Positions 9,033 through 18,295 of a stretch of 64,000 nt of DNA are shown piece after piece. The notes under the pieces were generated by a model that saw only the letters and a program-made list of their open reading frames with translations, did not search any database and had not been told where the DNA came from. Source of the DNA: a bacterium (GTDB lineage: Bacteria > Bdellovibrionota_C > UBA2361 > SZUA-149 > JAQTWB01). The position numbers and the translations under genes are program-made. Location: contig JAQTWB010000003.1 of assembly GCA_028689495.1 (NCBI GenBank), positions 27,126-91,125 of the forward strand. The letters run 5' to 3'. Positions within the stretch are counted from its first letter, which is position 1; the number at the start of each line of letters is the position of its first letter.

Positions 9033-9914
9033 TTATTTCTCCTCTAGAATTTTTCTTTCCGCTTCAAGCACAGTATTTGATAGCAACATCGCAATGGTCA
9101 TCGGCCCCACGCCACCGGGCACTGGCGTAATCGCCGCAACCTGCTCAAGGACATCATCATAATCAACGTCCCCGACAAGACGACCGTCATCAAGACGATT
9201 AATGCCGACATCAATAACAATTGATCCAGGTTTGACAAAATCACTCTTGATCATCTGCGGACGTCCGACCGCCGCGACAAGGATATCGGCCCTGCGACAC
9301 TCAGCCGGCAAATCTTTGGTTCGGGAATGGCAGATGGTGACGGTACAATTTTCCTCCAGAAAAAGAAGGGCCGCCGGCTTACCGACAAGAATCGAACGCC
9401 CAACAACAGCAACATGCTTCCCTGCCAAATCATTGCTGCCGTACAGTTGCTCACTAGCGTGTTTTGCCAAAAGTAAACAACCAAGTGGTGTACATGGACG
9501 ATGCGCCTTGGCTCCACGAAGCAACATCCCCTGATTGACCGGATGAAGGCCATCAACGTCTTTTTCAGGGGAGATCGCCATCAAAGCAGAAAATTCATCA
9601 AGGCCCTTGGGCAACGGCAATTGCAGCAGTATGCCATCGACATCATGGCGCTTACCAAGAGCACGGAGCTCAGACTCCAACTTTTCCTGCGCCACATCGG
9701 CAGGCAAAGCGATATCAATCGCCTCCATCCCACATTTTTTTGCTCTTCGGGACTTCGACTGCACATAGACACGAGAGGCAGGATTATCCCCGACTAGCAC
9801 CACTGCCAGCACGGGTGGCCGACCCAAAGTTTCTTTCACCGCGGCCGACCTCTCATGGAGTTGGGCTTCAACAGAAGCAGCATAGTTTTTGCCATCAATA
9901 ACTAATGCAGACAT
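9033..9914 (-). CDS. folD: Methylenetetrahydrofolate dehydrogenase/cyclohydrolase
   Basis: 293 residues from the ATG at 9914 (GGGAG 5 bases before). A longer frame continues upstream for 91 codons but has no family similarity and crosses a palindromic repeat, so it is rejected. FolD interconverts 5,10-methylene- and 10-formyl-tetrahydrofolate using NADP. Motifs: YVQSKSRRAKKCGM near residue 50 (catalytic Lys), GRSILVGKPAALLF near 165 (dinucleotide fold), and TPVPGGVGPMTIAMLL near the C-terminus. It heads the gcv operon, consistent with feeding one-carbon units from glycine. No glycine- or folate-type riboswitch motif was found upstream. Confidence 0.95.
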   Translation of the reverse strand: MSALVIDGKNYAASVEAQLHERSAAVKETLGRPPVLAVVLVGDNPASRVYVQSKSRRAKKCGMEAIDIALPADVAQEKLESELRALGKRHDVDGILLQLPLPKGLDEFSALMAISPEKDVDGLHPVNQGMLLRGAKAHRPCTPLGCLLLAKHASEQLYGSNDLAGKHVAVVGRSILVGKPAALLFLEENCTVTICHSRTKDLPAECRRADILVAAVGRPQMIKSDFVKPGSIVIDVGINRLDDGRLVGDVDYDDVLEQVAAITPVPGGVGPMTIAMLLSNTVLEAERKILEEK

Positions 9915-10232
9915 GGCACTCCCGGGATAATCAATAGGTGGTTTTTGTCTGAGGACATCGCTCTTGAACAGGGTATCGCTATACATCAGCCTTGCCTTGG
10001 CTGGCAAACCCAGCAAAAAAATTGCACGTAAACCCATCGCGAGGTCGCGCATTCCGGGAATCCTGCGGAAGAGTGCAGTGGGGCGTAGTGAGGCAGCGAG
10101 GCGGGAGCTCTGCTGCCAATATTTGAGGATTACCTGCCGCGCCGAGCTGGAGCTCGGCACGCCCACGGCGACAAGTTCAACTCTCACCTTTCAACTGCAG
10201 GTTTATGATCTTTTGTTAGCCGCCCACACAAT
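9915..10232. other. Intergenic region upstream of folD
   Basis: 318 bases between the minE terminator and folD. It contains the palindromic repeat listed at 10092-10158, a small GCTGG/CCAGC hairpin, and presumably the folD promoter, which I could not locate with confidence. Both strands have open frames here, but neither shows a ribosome-binding site or family match. Confidence 0.5.
10092..10158. repeat. Palindromic repeat with TGGA apex
   Basis: GCCGAGC and its complement flank TGGA (10141-10158). A second, longer-looped stem GGCAGC/GCTGCC lies beside it (10092-10117). The same two building blocks, GAGC-TGGA-GCTC and GGCAGC...GAGCTC, occur inside the giant secreted protein gene at 32196-32245. 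Likely a short dispersed repeat. Confidence 0.55.
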
Positions 10233-10255
10233 AAAAAAGAGCCCCGAAGGCTCTT
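10233..10255 (-). terminator. Intrinsic terminator of the min operon
   Basis: On the minus strand AAGAGCC and GGCTCTT close a short loop and are followed by TTTTTTATT. It lies about 70 bases past the minE stop. Confidence 0.8.
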
Positions 10256-10325
10256 CTTTATTCAACGCGGAGAACATACTCCATAAGGCTAGTCGTGACA
10301 CGAGCCTTATGGAAATCAGACTAGG

Positions 10326-10604
10326 TTAGGCAGCTTTCTTCGTCGGAGTCTTGCCAACTACCGGTGTATTAATCATCAAGGCAGTGCTCGAGTCTGTTCT
10401 CTGCCACTCGATGTTCAAATCTTGGCCTTCAAGTTCAAAATACTTGGAAATAACTTCCATCAGGTCTTTCTTGAAGAGATCCATATCGGCTGAGCTAAGC
10501 CCACTCCTGTCCTGTACGAGCAGCATCTGCAGACGATTTTTTGCCGTCCTCTTGGAAAATCTTGGGCCGAAAAATTTTGAGGTAAGTGACCTTAACACAA
10601 CCAT
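10326..10604 (-). CDS. minE: Cell division topological specificity factor MinE
   Basis: 92 residues. MinE stimulates MinD ATPase and drives Min oscillation, restricting MinC to the poles. The N-terminal contact segment KNRLQMLLVQDRSGL (about residues 23-37) is the anti-MinCD helix, followed by the topological domain with VISKYFELEGQDL. It is the last gene of minC-minD-minE. Size is typical (80-100). A basic end, TPTKKAA, is slightly longer than usual. Confidence 0.9.
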   Translation of the reverse strand: MVVLRSLTSKFFGPRFSKRTAKNRLQMLLVQDRSGLSSADMDLFKKDLMEVISKYFELEGQDLNIEWQRTDSSTALMINTPVVGKTPTKKAA

Positions 10605-10692
10605 GCTCCTAATTTAGTCGTTATCTCTTGCACATTCACCAATCTGCCGATCCTCTGAAAGAATCATCTGAAGGGATCGACAGGGAACGCCC

Positions 10693-11493
10693 TTAGGCTG
10701 AGGCCATTCCGAAGCGCCTGGACACTTTCGCCCAAAAACCTTCGCTGACTTGCAAATCTTCACCAGTAACGGATGCCCCAATCAACCTGTCAACGATCTT
10801 CAAGAAAGATTGGCCGGCTTTTGACTTGGGATTATAGACAACCGGATCTCCAGTGTTGGCAGAGACTACAACATCATTGTCTTTAAGAACAAGACCTATC
10901 TGTTCAATCCCCAGGATATCAATAACATCCTGCGGTGAAAGCATGTCGCCGCGCTTGACCATATCTTTGTCGACTCGATTGATCAGCAACTGTGGTTCGA
11001 TTCCACGAGCCGCAAGCAACCCGACAACACGGTCAGCATCACGAATTGCCGAAACCTCCGGAGTCGTCACCAGAAGCGCTTCATCAGCACCGGCACAGGC
11101 GTTACGAAAACCTTGCTCAATTCCCGCAGGTGAATCAATCAATACAAAATGAAATTCACGCTTGAAAGAATCAACTACCTCTTTCATCTCCTCTTCATTG
11201 ACCACATCCTTGTCATCAGTCTGAGAGGCAGGAAGAAGGTAAAGATTATTTGAACGCTTGGACTTGATAATTGCCTGCTGTGGTTTGCAGCGACCCTTAA
11301 TGACATCAACCAGGTTAAAAACGATCCGGTTTTCCAACCCCATGATAACGTCAAGGTTGCGAAGTCCGATATCACCATCAATTACCAACACTCTCTTTCC
11401 CTTCAGAGCCAGAGCAGCCCCGAGATTAGCCGTTGTTGTGGTTTTCCCTACTCCCCCTTTGCCGGAAGTAATAACAATTGCACGACCTGTCAT
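10693..11493 (-). CDS. minD: Septum-site determining ATPase MinD
   Basis: 266 residues. It is a membrane-associated ATPase that recruits MinC. The deviant Walker A GKGGVGKTTTTANLG lies at about residues 11-25, the switch segment DGDIGLRNLDVIMG near 39-52, and DSPAG near 119. The C-terminal GFWAKVSRRFGMASA can form the amphipathic membrane-targeting helix. It lies 72 bases before MinC's end and 88 bases before minE in a consistent operon. Confidence 0.95.
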   Translation of the reverse strand: MTGRAIVITSGKGGVGKTTTTANLGAALALKGKRVLVIDGDIGLRNLDVIMGLENRIVFNLVDVIKGRCKPQQAIIKSKRSNNLYLLPASQTDDKDVVNEEEMKEVVDSFKREFHFVLIDSPAGIEQGFRNACAGADEALLVTTPEVSAIRDADRVVGLLAARGIEPQLLINRVDKDMVKRGDMLSPQDVIDILGIEQIGLVLKDNDVVVSANTGDPVVYNPKSKAGQSFLKIVDRLIGASVTGEDLQVSEGFWAKVSRRFGMASA

Positions 11494-11565
11494 AATCTCA
11501 CCCTGTTTAATACTGACCTTGCGATCCTCAACCCTGTAACCAAGAAGCCCTAACCAAAAAAAAGC

Positions 11566-12684
11566 TTAACAGCCCTGCCTGGACAATCTCTTCCTTTGCA
11601 GCGCCTTTGCTTCATAAGCCTCAACGACAATCCGACGATCTTCAATGTGCGCAATCTCAACACCTCGCACCAGATCATCACTTCCACGGGAAATCACGCT
11701 GCCGATACGAAGCTGCATCGGTCTCATTTGCACAGCAATAATCACCCTGTCCTGATATTCATCGTCATAAGCCGAAGCATGAGCCGTGCCGCGCAAGCTG
11801 CCAAGCACGATGATATCCCCACCAGCAATCAAATCCGCCCCAGGATTGACATCCCCTACCACAACCAGACTGTATGGCGTCTCTATCTTCTGCCCGGAAC
11901 GAAGCGTGCCGAAAATCACCTTGGCATTGGCATCCTCTTCATAAAGCAGCTCGTCACCAAGATATTTGGCAAAGCTCTGTGCATATGCACGACCAACGCT
12001 GCTCGCACGATCCCTGCTATCAAGTGCGACACATGTCCCCGGGACACGGCTTGCTTTAACCACATCCGGCGTAGTTTCCTCAAGATAGTCATCTCCTGAC
12101 AGGACCTCCAGATCATCTGTCGAGAGAGAGCCGGACATCGCACTATCGAAAAAACTCAGCATCGTCGGACGAATCTCACCACCTTCATCAAACTCATCAA
12201 CAGCAAACAATGGCCGACCATTAGAAACCGGCTGAACATTCACCTTCCCTTCTGCCGTATCCTTGTTGCCGGAAGGCTGAGCCAAAAGATTAGCCGAAAC
12301 ATTTTCAGGCAACTCGTCTGCTTGAGACAGAGCGACACGACCAACAGGCTTTCTGCGCCTGGTAACCTCAATGCCAAAATTCTCTTTGAGAACCCTCTCC
12401 AGCTCCAACCCCTGCTCTTTATTCGGCATACGATCCAGCCATTCGATGGAGACCTTGCCTCCTTGAAAAAAATTCTTTCTCTCAAGCAAAAACTGGTTGA
12501 GCTCCTCGACGATCGCCCCCCAAGGACTTCGCCCATCAATACGGAGAATAAGGCCATCCTCTGTTCCGCGTGCGCTCACCACCCGGGAAGAACCCTCTGC
12601 GAAGAAGCTCTTCCTTGCCGATTCGTCTCCCGATATCGAAGGTCCGTCGTTCATGAATCTCAACTTTTTCTGAATCTGTATCAT
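11566..12684 (-). CDS. minC: Septum-site determining protein MinC, long-linker form
   Basis: 372 residues, much longer than the usual 220-240. MinC blocks FtsZ assembly away from midcell. The N-terminal FtsZ-inhibiting domain spans about residues 42-110. The C-terminal beta-helix spans 256-365 and carries the MinD-binding RSGQ at 262-265 and the glycine turns GDVNPGADLIAGGDIIVLGS. Between them lies a roughly 145-residue acidic, low-similarity linker, which accounts for the extra length. The start is uncertain: the ATG at 12684 lacks a Shine-Dalgarno sequence, and an internal ATG at residue 11 is equally possible. First gene of minCDE. Confidence 0.9.
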   Translation of the reverse strand: MIQIQKKLRFMNDGPSISGDESARKSFFAEGSSRVVSARGTEDGLILRIDGRSPWGAIVEELNQFLLERKNFFQGGKVSIEWLDRMPNKEQGLELERVLKENFGIEVTRRRKPVGRVALSQADELPENVSANLLAQPSGNKDTAEGKVNVQPVSNGRPLFAVDEFDEGGEIRPTMLSFFDSAMSGSLSTDDLEVLSGDDYLEETTPDVVKASRVPGTCVALDSRDRASSVGRAYAQSFAKYLGDELLYEEDANAKVIFGTLRSGQKIETPYSLVVVGDVNPGADLIAGGDIIVLGSLRGTAHASAYDDEYQDRVIIAVQMRPMQLRIGSVISRGSDDLVRGVEIAHIEDRRIVVEAYEAKALQRKRLSRQGC

Positions 12685-12946
12685 TGACAGGTCAGCCGGA
12701 TAGCCTCCCTACACAAAGTGCTATATAACATGCCCCCCAGAACTTCAAGTAAGTTATAGCTATAGATTTTCAAAATACTTTCAACACTTTTTCTTACTGA
12801 GAAAACCTTCTATGCCAAAGTAATCAGGAGAAAATTTCTTGCACTGCAACAGACAGTAAGGCAGGGTTCAAGCCGCCGGGGCACTCCCGGAAACCGGAGC
12901 GGACCTCAAGACCGAAGCCGCCCAAACCATTCGGAGTGAAAAACAA

Positions 12947-13534
12947 ATGAAAAAGTTATTCCTTCTTGTTCTCACAATCCTCGCCATTTCAGTTCGGGGA
13001 GAAGATGTATATGGAGAAAACAACATGCTAAAAGCAACAATCGAAACCTCTAAGGGCACAATCGAAATCAACTTGTTCCCCGACAAAGTGCCGGTCACCA
13101 TCGCCAACTTTGTTAATCTCGCCCAACGAGGCTACTACGATGGACTCAAGTTTCATCGCGTAATTCCTGATTTCATGATTCAGGGCGGAGACCCGGTGGG
13201 CAACGGATCTGGTGGCCCCGGCTATCGCTTCGAAGACGAATTTGATCCTTCATTAAAGCACAACAAACCGGGCATCCTTTCAATGGCCAATGCCGGACCA
13301 GGAACAAATGGCAGCCAGTTCTTTATCACCCACTTGCCGACACCTTGGCTTGACGGCAAACATTCGGTGTTCGGAGAGGTTACTTCTGGCCAGGACGTGG
13401 TGAATGCCATCGCACAAGGAGATACCATCAAGAGCATAACGATCAACGGTGACACTACTGCTTTGCTGGAAAAAGTTGGAGACAAGGTCGCTGCCTGGAA
13501 TCAAGTGTTAGATAAAAACTTTCCTAGAAAGTAG
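12947..13534 (+). CDS. Exported cyclophilin-type peptidyl-prolyl isomerase
   Basis: 195 residues. Catalyses cis-trans isomerisation of prolyl bonds. A signal peptide ([18 protein letters not shown]) precedes the cyclophilin core. Core motifs are [15 protein letters not shown], where F-H-R-x-I-x-x-F-M-x-Q-G-G is the active site, then [12 protein letters not shown] and [17 protein letters not shown] lies 8 bases before the ATG. An internal ATG at 13025 could give a cytosolic form without the signal; the export call depends on the first start. It stands alone, divergent from minC, and ends before a terminator. Confidence 0.9.
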   Translation: MKKLFLLVLTILAISVRGEDVYGENNMLKATIETSKGTIEINLFPDKVPVTIANFVNLAQRGYYDGLKFHRVIPDFMIQGGDPVGNGSGGPGYRFEDEFDPSLKHNKPGILSMANAGPGTNGSQFFITHLPTPWLDGKHSVFGEVTSGQDVVNAIAQGDTIKSITINGDTTALLEKVGDKVAAWNQVLDKNFPRK

Positions 13535-13544
13535 CGTTGATAAC

Positions 13545-13588
13545 CTGTCCGGGTTGATTGCCGGCCCGGGCAGATAAAAATATTTTTA
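13545..13588 (+). terminator. Terminator after the cyclophilin gene
   Basis: CTGTCCGGG pairs with CCCGGGCAG (one G-T pair), loop 11 bases, followed by an A/T-rich run including TTTTTAT. Confidence 0.55.
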
Positions 13589-13710
13589 TAGAACCCAGCT
13601 CTTGACCTTTATGTTGATTAAATGCCACTATCTCCGAGTTGTTCACTGACAATTCATTTTTCAAGGTTTTCCCCGGTTAAGTTGTAAACAAACCTACACA
13701 AAGGTGCCCC

Positions 13711-13950
13711 GTGGGAAGCACAATAAAACACATTGCCGAATCATTCTCGGACTTTATAAACGCCACCATCTTACTTCCGCTCAAAGACCTTAGCGACATC
13801 GCTCATGAAAGCGGGCATACGACCAGCGACATGAGCACAACCAGCAAAAGTTCAGTTACTTATCTGGCAAAATCAATCGTCTTGCAGAAAACTCTGGTAA
13901 GCGACAAAAACGCCATGCTCCATAGCCGCTACTATCTGCCACGTTGTTGA
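13711..13950 (+). CDS. Possible small protein upstream of ispH
   Basis: 79 residues from a GTG; AAAGG lies 7 bases before it. The sequence is Ser/Thr-rich, with no signal, membrane segment or recognised motif. It ends 64 bases before ispH on the same strand and could be cotranscribed. The gap between the cyclophilin gene and ispH (480 bases) otherwise holds only the terminator, so a real gene is plausible, but coding is not proven. Confidence 0.3.
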   Translation: MGSTIKHIAESFSDFINATILLPLKDLSDIAHESGHTTSDMSTTSKSSVTYLAKSIVLQKTLVSDKNAMLHSRYYLPRC

Positions 13951-14014
13951 GGGTCTTTCCTGCAGCTGTTATAGGGAGTCAAAAACCCCCTACAAACCGC
14001 AGGATGGGCCACCC

Positions 14015-15238
14015 ATGGCAAGAAGCTTTGCAATACCAGACTTTTATCGCTCATCTTATATTCGCACGATCAAGCTGCATCGACAGGCGACAGACCCGCG
14101 CAAAAAAGATCTGACACCATCTTTGCTCGACTTTGGTCCACTGCGTTTTAAGATTGCCCGACACTTCGGCTTTTGCTTCGGTGTAGAAAACGCCATCGAA
14201 ATCGCTTATCGGGCGATTGAAGAAAATCCCGGAAAAAAAATCTATCTGTTAAGTGAGATGATTCACAACCCCGAGGTCAACAACGATCTGCTTAGTCGGG
14301 GCGTGCGTTTTCTGATGGACACTTCGGGAGAGCGGCTAATAAATTTTTCTGAACTCGGACCTGAAGACATCGTCATTGTTCCGGCCTTTGGCACAACAAT
14401 AGAACTCTGCAACGAACTTGCCGAGCGCGGAATCGACCCCGACTTCTACGACACAACCTGTCCCTTTGTCGAAAAAGTCTGGAAGCGATCCTCCGACCTC
14501 GGGGAACAGCAATATGCGGTAATTATCCACGGCAAAAAAACACACGAAGAAACCCGCGCAACATTTTCACACAGTAAAGAAACTGCGCCAACGCTTGTTT
14601 TACGAGATATGCCGGAAGCAGAAATTCTTGCTGAATTCATTTCAGGCAAACGTCCAGCCAACGAATTCTCTGCGATATTTGGCTCAGCGGTCACAACAAA
14701 TTTTGACCCTGAGCTTCACCTCACGCGACTGGGAGTCGTAAACCAGACAACAATGCTTGCCAGCGAAACTGCAGCAATTGCCTTACGTATCAAGTCTGCC
14801 CTCGCCGAAAAATATGGCGAAGAAAATCTCCCCCAACATTTTGCCGATACCAGAGATACACTTTGCTATGCGACACAGGAAAACCAAAGTGCCACAACTG
14901 CCTTGATGTCCTGTGGCGCCGATCTGGCAATCGTCGTCGGTGGCTATAACAGCTCCAACACTTCTCATCTGGTCGAACTTCTGGAACAGGCAATGCCGAC
15001 CTATTACGTTTGTGGGGAACAGGAAATCATGAACGAAAAGACAATCCGTCACTTCTGTCTCGAAAAAAGAGAGATAGTTGAAACTACAGACTGGCTATTA
15101 AAAACTCCTCTGACAATCGCCATCACCTCTGGTGCCAGCTGCCCGGATACAACAGTCGACAGGGTTATCAGAAAAGTAACATCCCTTGTCCCGGGTTGCT
15201 GTAGCGCCGAAGACGCATTGAAACCCTTTGTGGTGTGA
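14015..15238 (+). CDS. ispH: 4-hydroxy-3-methylbut-2-enyl diphosphate reductase
   Basis: 407 residues, the long form of IspH (the E. coli type is about 316). It is the last enzyme of the MEP isoprenoid pathway, reducing HMBPP to IPP and DMAPP with a [4Fe-4S] cluster. The three cluster cysteines are C54 (HFGFCFGVENA), C149 (DTTCPFVEKVW) and C376 (GASCPDTTV). The first 40 residues are an extra N-terminal extension. Long forms are known in cyanobacteria, plants and some other bacteria. The ATG at 14015 lacks a strong Shine-Dalgarno sequence. It converges on hemC across a tandem repeat. Confidence 0.92.
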   Translation: MARSFAIPDFYRSSYIRTIKLHRQATDPRKKDLTPSLLDFGPLRFKIARHFGFCFGVENAIEIAYRAIEENPGKKIYLLSEMIHNPEVNNDLLSRGVRFLMDTSGERLINFSELGPEDIVIVPAFGTTIELCNELAERGIDPDFYDTTCPFVEKVWKRSSDLGEQQYAVIIHGKKTHEETRATFSHSKETAPTLVLRDMPEAEILAEFISGKRPANEFSAIFGSAVTTNFDPELHLTRLGVVNQTTMLASETAAIALRIKSALAEKYGEENLPQHFADTRDTLCYATQENQSATTALMSCGADLAIVVGGYNSSNTSHLVELLEQAMPTYYVCGEQEIMNEKTIRHFCLEKREIVETTDWLLKTPLTIAITSGASCPDTTVDRVIRKVTSLVPGCCSAEDALKPFVV

Positions 15239-15279
15239 ATGTCGCGCCTGAGCGAGTCTCGGGGTGATGACGAGTGCTT

Positions 15280-15441
15280 AAGAGCCTGGAAGGCTCTTCT
15301 ACGTTGCTCAAATTGCGGCGTTAACGTTAGACGGCCATCTTGGAGCGTGACTGGCGCTTGCTCAAGAGCCTGGAAGGCTCTTCTACGTTGTTCAAATTGC
15401 GGCGTTAACGTAGACGCGCCATCTTGGCGCGTGACTGCGCC
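15280..15441. repeat. Tandem pair of an 84-bp dispersed repeat
   Basis: Two units (15280-15363 and 15364-15441) each begin with AAGAGCCTGGAAGGCTCTT, a hairpin with 7-bp arms, and end with a GCGCCA/TGGCGC-type hairpin; the second unit is the more regular. A third, diverged copy lies at 45155-45240 on the other strand. The pair fills the gap between convergent ispH and hemC and may act as a two-way terminator. Read in frame it encodes a Cys-x-x-Cys segment (CSNCGVNVDAPSW), shared with the third copy. Confidence 0.75.
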
Positions 15442-15454
15442 GAAGAGTGACGAC

Positions 15455-16417
15455 CTAGTGAAGTAATTTCTCCGCTCCTTGCGCAAGAAGACTCTTGGCA
15501 ACGCCCGCCCCCAGCTCCTGACACTGAGCAATGGATTCACGGTCCGCCACAGCACCTTCAGCTCTGGCTTCAATCATCACTTCACCATCAACGGAGAATA
15601 CTTGGGCCCTAAGAGACAGACGTGCCTCAACAATTTCGGCGAAAACACCTACTGCACTGTTACAGTCAGCACCGAGAATACGCACAACCTCGCGTTCGGC
15701 AATAAAACACTGTTCAGTCGAAGTATCGACAAGAGACAAAAGTATCCGACGAACCGCATCATCTTCAATGCGAGACTGCACTGCCAGTATTCCCTGATTA
15801 ACTGCCGGCAAGCAAAGTTCGGCAGAGAGAAGCGACATATATTCAGGAAAAAGACCAAGGCGCTCGATGCCCGCGGCGGCAAGCACCGCAAAATCAACAT
15901 CTCCCTCTAAAAGTTTTCGCAAACGGGTTGGCACATTCCCGCGAAGCGGTTGAATTTCAAGATCTGGCCTCTGATATAACAGCTGCGCCCGCCGCCGTTT
16001 GCTCGCCGTGCCCAGACGCGCCCCGGATGGCAATGTCTGCAACAATTCAAGACTGGGAGACGAGCTGGCTACGGCACCAGCAGAAAGAGGCTTGCGGGAA
16101 AGAAGCACGTCCAAGGGATTTGCACGCGGCAGAACTGAAGTAATCCATGTTCCATCAACTATATCACCTGGCACGTCTTTAGCTGAATGAACGGCAATAT
16201 CAATATCACTAGCAAGCAGAGCCTGCTCAAGTTCGTGAACCCACTCTTTTTTATCACTCACTCCAGCCTGCGTTGTCCCTTGCTTCAGACAACCAGTAGT
16301 TTTAACAATACGAATCTCAATTTGAACATCATGATTGTGACGAGCGATCTCCTGCTCGACCTTACGCGCCTGCCATAGAGCAAGCTCACTGCCACGGGTG
16401 CCTATCCGCAATTTCAT
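15455..16417 (-). CDS. hemC: Porphobilinogen deaminase (hydroxymethylbilane synthase)
   Basis: 320 residues. It condenses four porphobilinogens to hydroxymethylbilane in heme synthesis. The dipyrromethane cofactor cysteine is about C252 in LGADCNSAVGVF; the N-terminal LRIGTRGSELALWQA and VHSAKDVP are family-typical. Its ATG overlaps the ribBA stop by 4 bases (ATGA), indicating coupling. It takes the place where ribH would be expected in comparable riboflavin clusters. Confidence 0.95.
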   Translation of the reverse strand: MKLRIGTRGSELALWQARKVEQEIARHNHDVQIEIRIVKTTGCLKQGTTQAGVSDKKEWVHELEQALLASDIDIAVHSAKDVPGDIVDGTWITSVLPRANPLDVLLSRKPLSAGAVASSSPSLELLQTLPSGARLGTASKRRRAQLLYQRPDLEIQPLRGNVPTRLRKLLEGDVDFAVLAAAGIERLGLFPEYMSLLSAELCLPAVNQGILAVQSRIEDDAVRRILLSLVDTSTEQCFIAEREVVRILGADCNSAVGVFAEIVEARLSLRAQVFSVDGEVMIEARAEGAVADRESIAQCQELGAGVAKSLLAQGAEKLLH

Positions 16418-17682
16418 TGCCGTTCCTTCTCGACCGCAACAAGATTCGAAATAATATGCCCCATCCGATCGCGCTTTGTTTCGAGATATTGAAGGTTTTC
16501 CTTATGCACACCACCGACATGCTCAAGACGCTCTTTCACCTCGATACCGTAATCTTCTAGCGAAGTGACCTTTTCAGGATTGTTGCTAAGCAACCGAATC
16601 CGGGAGAGACCGAGAGCCTGGAGAATCTGCGCAGCACCACGAAAACTTCGCATGTCGGCTGCAAAACCCAGTTTAAGATTTGCATCTACCGTATCATAAC
16701 CTTGATCCTGCAAATCATAAGCACGAATCTTGTTACCGAGACCGATACCGCGACCTTCCTGAAAAAGATAAATCAGCACTCCTTCGCCTTCGGTCACAAT
16801 TCTCTCCAGTGCCTCGCGGAACTGCCATCCGCAATCACAGCGCCGACTGCCAAAAATGTCTCCCGTCAGACATTCGGAATGAATGCGCACACACGCCCCA
16901 TTTTCCGGATTCCCCGCAATAAATACCAGATGTTCGCTACCATCAAGGTCATCCTCATATACGCGCACCTCAATTTCTGGCGCGGCTCCACTCAAACCCT
17001 GCTCCAGCCCGGCGAGAAAGCCCTCGCCCAAAGCATCTTCGATTGTAACACTGCACCGTGCTACTTCGCGCATAACCACTTCGCGATGCAGGCGATACTG
17101 AACTATTTCCTCGACAGAAGTGAGCGAAAGACCATGATTAATACAATACTGCTGCAACGCCTCGCCGCGCAGCATTTCCCCGTCAGCGCCCATAATTTCG
17201 CAAATCACTCCGGCAGGGCGAAGACCGGCGAGTCGTGCCAAATCAACTGCCGCTTCTGTCTGTCCACGACGGCGCAAAACTCCACCTGGGACCGCCCGTA
17301 AAGGAAAGACAAACCCCGGAGAGACAAAGCTTTCAGCTCGCGCACCTTCCTTGACGGCCTCACGAATCGTCAGTGCCCGACTACTCGCCGAGACACCACT
17401 ACCCACTACAGACCTGTGATCAATACTGACCGTAAAATTAGTACCGAACGGACTTTTGTTATCAGATACCTGCATCGAAAGCCCTAGAGTTTCAACCATG
17501 GTTTCGTGAAGACTAAGACAAATTAGCCCTCGCCCCTCAGTCATCATAAAAGCCAAATCTTCTGCCGAAACATTTTCCGCAGCAATCGTCAGATCACCTT
17601 CATTTTCGCGATTGGCATCATCAACTACAACAACTGCTTTCCCCCGGCGAATATCATCAATCACTTCTTCAATCGGGGTCAT
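16414..17682 (-). CDS. ribBA: Bifunctional DHBP synthase / GTP cyclohydrolase II
   Basis: 422 residues from the ATG at 17682, with AGGTGA upstream inside the end of ribE. The N-terminal half (about residues 1-200) is DHBP synthase, with DDANRENEGDL near residue 22. The C-terminal half is GTP cyclohydrolase II with zinc ligands C-x(10)-C-x-C (HSECLTGDIFGSRRCDCG). It supplies both committed precursors of riboflavin. Flanked by ribE and hemC in one operon. Confidence 0.95.
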   Translation of the reverse strand: MTPIEEVIDDIRRGKAVVVVDDANRENEGDLTIAAENVSAEDLAFMMTEGRGLICLSLHETMVETLGLSMQVSDNKSPFGTNFTVSIDHRSVVGSGVSASSRALTIREAVKEGARAESFVSPGFVFPLRAVPGGVLRRRGQTEAAVDLARLAGLRPAGVICEIMGADGEMLRGEALQQYCINHGLSLTSVEEIVQYRLHREVVMREVARCSVTIEDALGEGFLAGLEQGLSGAAPEIEVRVYEDDLDGSEHLVFIAGNPENGACVRIHSECLTGDIFGSRRCDCGWQFREALERIVTEGEGVLIYLFQEGRGIGLGNKIRAYDLQDQGYDTVDANLKLGFAADMRSFRGAAQILQALGLSRIRLLSNNPEKVTSLEDYGIEVKERLEHVGGVHKENLQYLETKRDRMGHIISNLVAVEKERQ

Positions 17683-17689
17683 GATTAGC

Positions 17690-18295
17690 TCATTCACCTG
17701 AACACCTCGCATTAAGTGCGTGAACAACATAACGAGCCAGGCTATCGATTTCGATATTTACCTGTTCGCCAACAACAAGTGCTCCCAGGGTGGTTACCTC
17801 TGCTGTGTGGGGGATAATATAAACAGAAAAAGTTTCCGTATTAACCTCTCCAACGGTCAGACTGACACCATCAATTGTAATTGAGCCTTTTGCCGCAATA
17901 TATTGAAAAAAGCCCCGAGGAACCGCAAAAATAAGCTTTATGGTATTAGCTTCCTCAGCTCGAGAAATCAGATGACTGACCGCATCGACATGCCCTTGAA
18001 CAAAATGTCCATCAATCGTATCCCCGACTTTCAAGCTCCGTTCAACGTTGACTTTCATACCCAACTTTAACTGCCCCAGCCGTGTGCAGCGCAATGTCTC
18101 ACTGGCGAGCTCGAACGAGGCTTCATCGCCCTCGTGCCTGACGACTGTGAGACAGACACCAGAAACACAAATCGAATCACCAATCCGAATCGACTTGCCA
18201 TCAAACAACGACGAACCCAGAGCCAAGCAAGCTCCCCGCGCATCAGAACAAAAACTGCGAACTTCCGCACTGGCCGCAACTATTCCACTAAACAC
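17690..18295 (-). CDS. ribE: Riboflavin synthase, alpha subunit
   Basis: 201 residues, with two similar beta-barrel halves. It dismutates two 6,7-dimethyl-8-ribityllumazines into riboflavin. The start MFSGIV is the family hallmark; SICVSGVCLTV and SITIDGVSLTV are the matching repeats of the two halves. It overlaps the end of ribD by 8 bases. Lumazine synthase (ribH), the partner enzyme, is not found in this window. Confidence 0.95.
   Translation of the reverse strand: MFSGIVAASAEVRSFCSDARGACLALGSSLFDGKSIRIGDSICVSGVCLTVVRHEGDEASFELASETLRCTRLGQLKLGMKVNVERSLKVGDTIDGHFVQGHVDAVSHLISRAEEANTIKLIFAVPRGFFQYIAAKGSITIDGVSLTVGEVNTETFSVYIIPHTAEVTTLGALVVGEQVNIEIDSLARYVVHALNARCSGE

Noticed and set aside
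9915..10187. Long N-terminal extension of FolD
   Set aside because: It crosses a palindromic repeat, has no family similarity, and a good ATG with a ribosome-binding site exists at 9914.
9915..10232. Glycine or folate riboswitch upstream of the folD-gcv operon
   Set aside because: None of the conserved core motifs of these riboswitches could be found on the minus strand.
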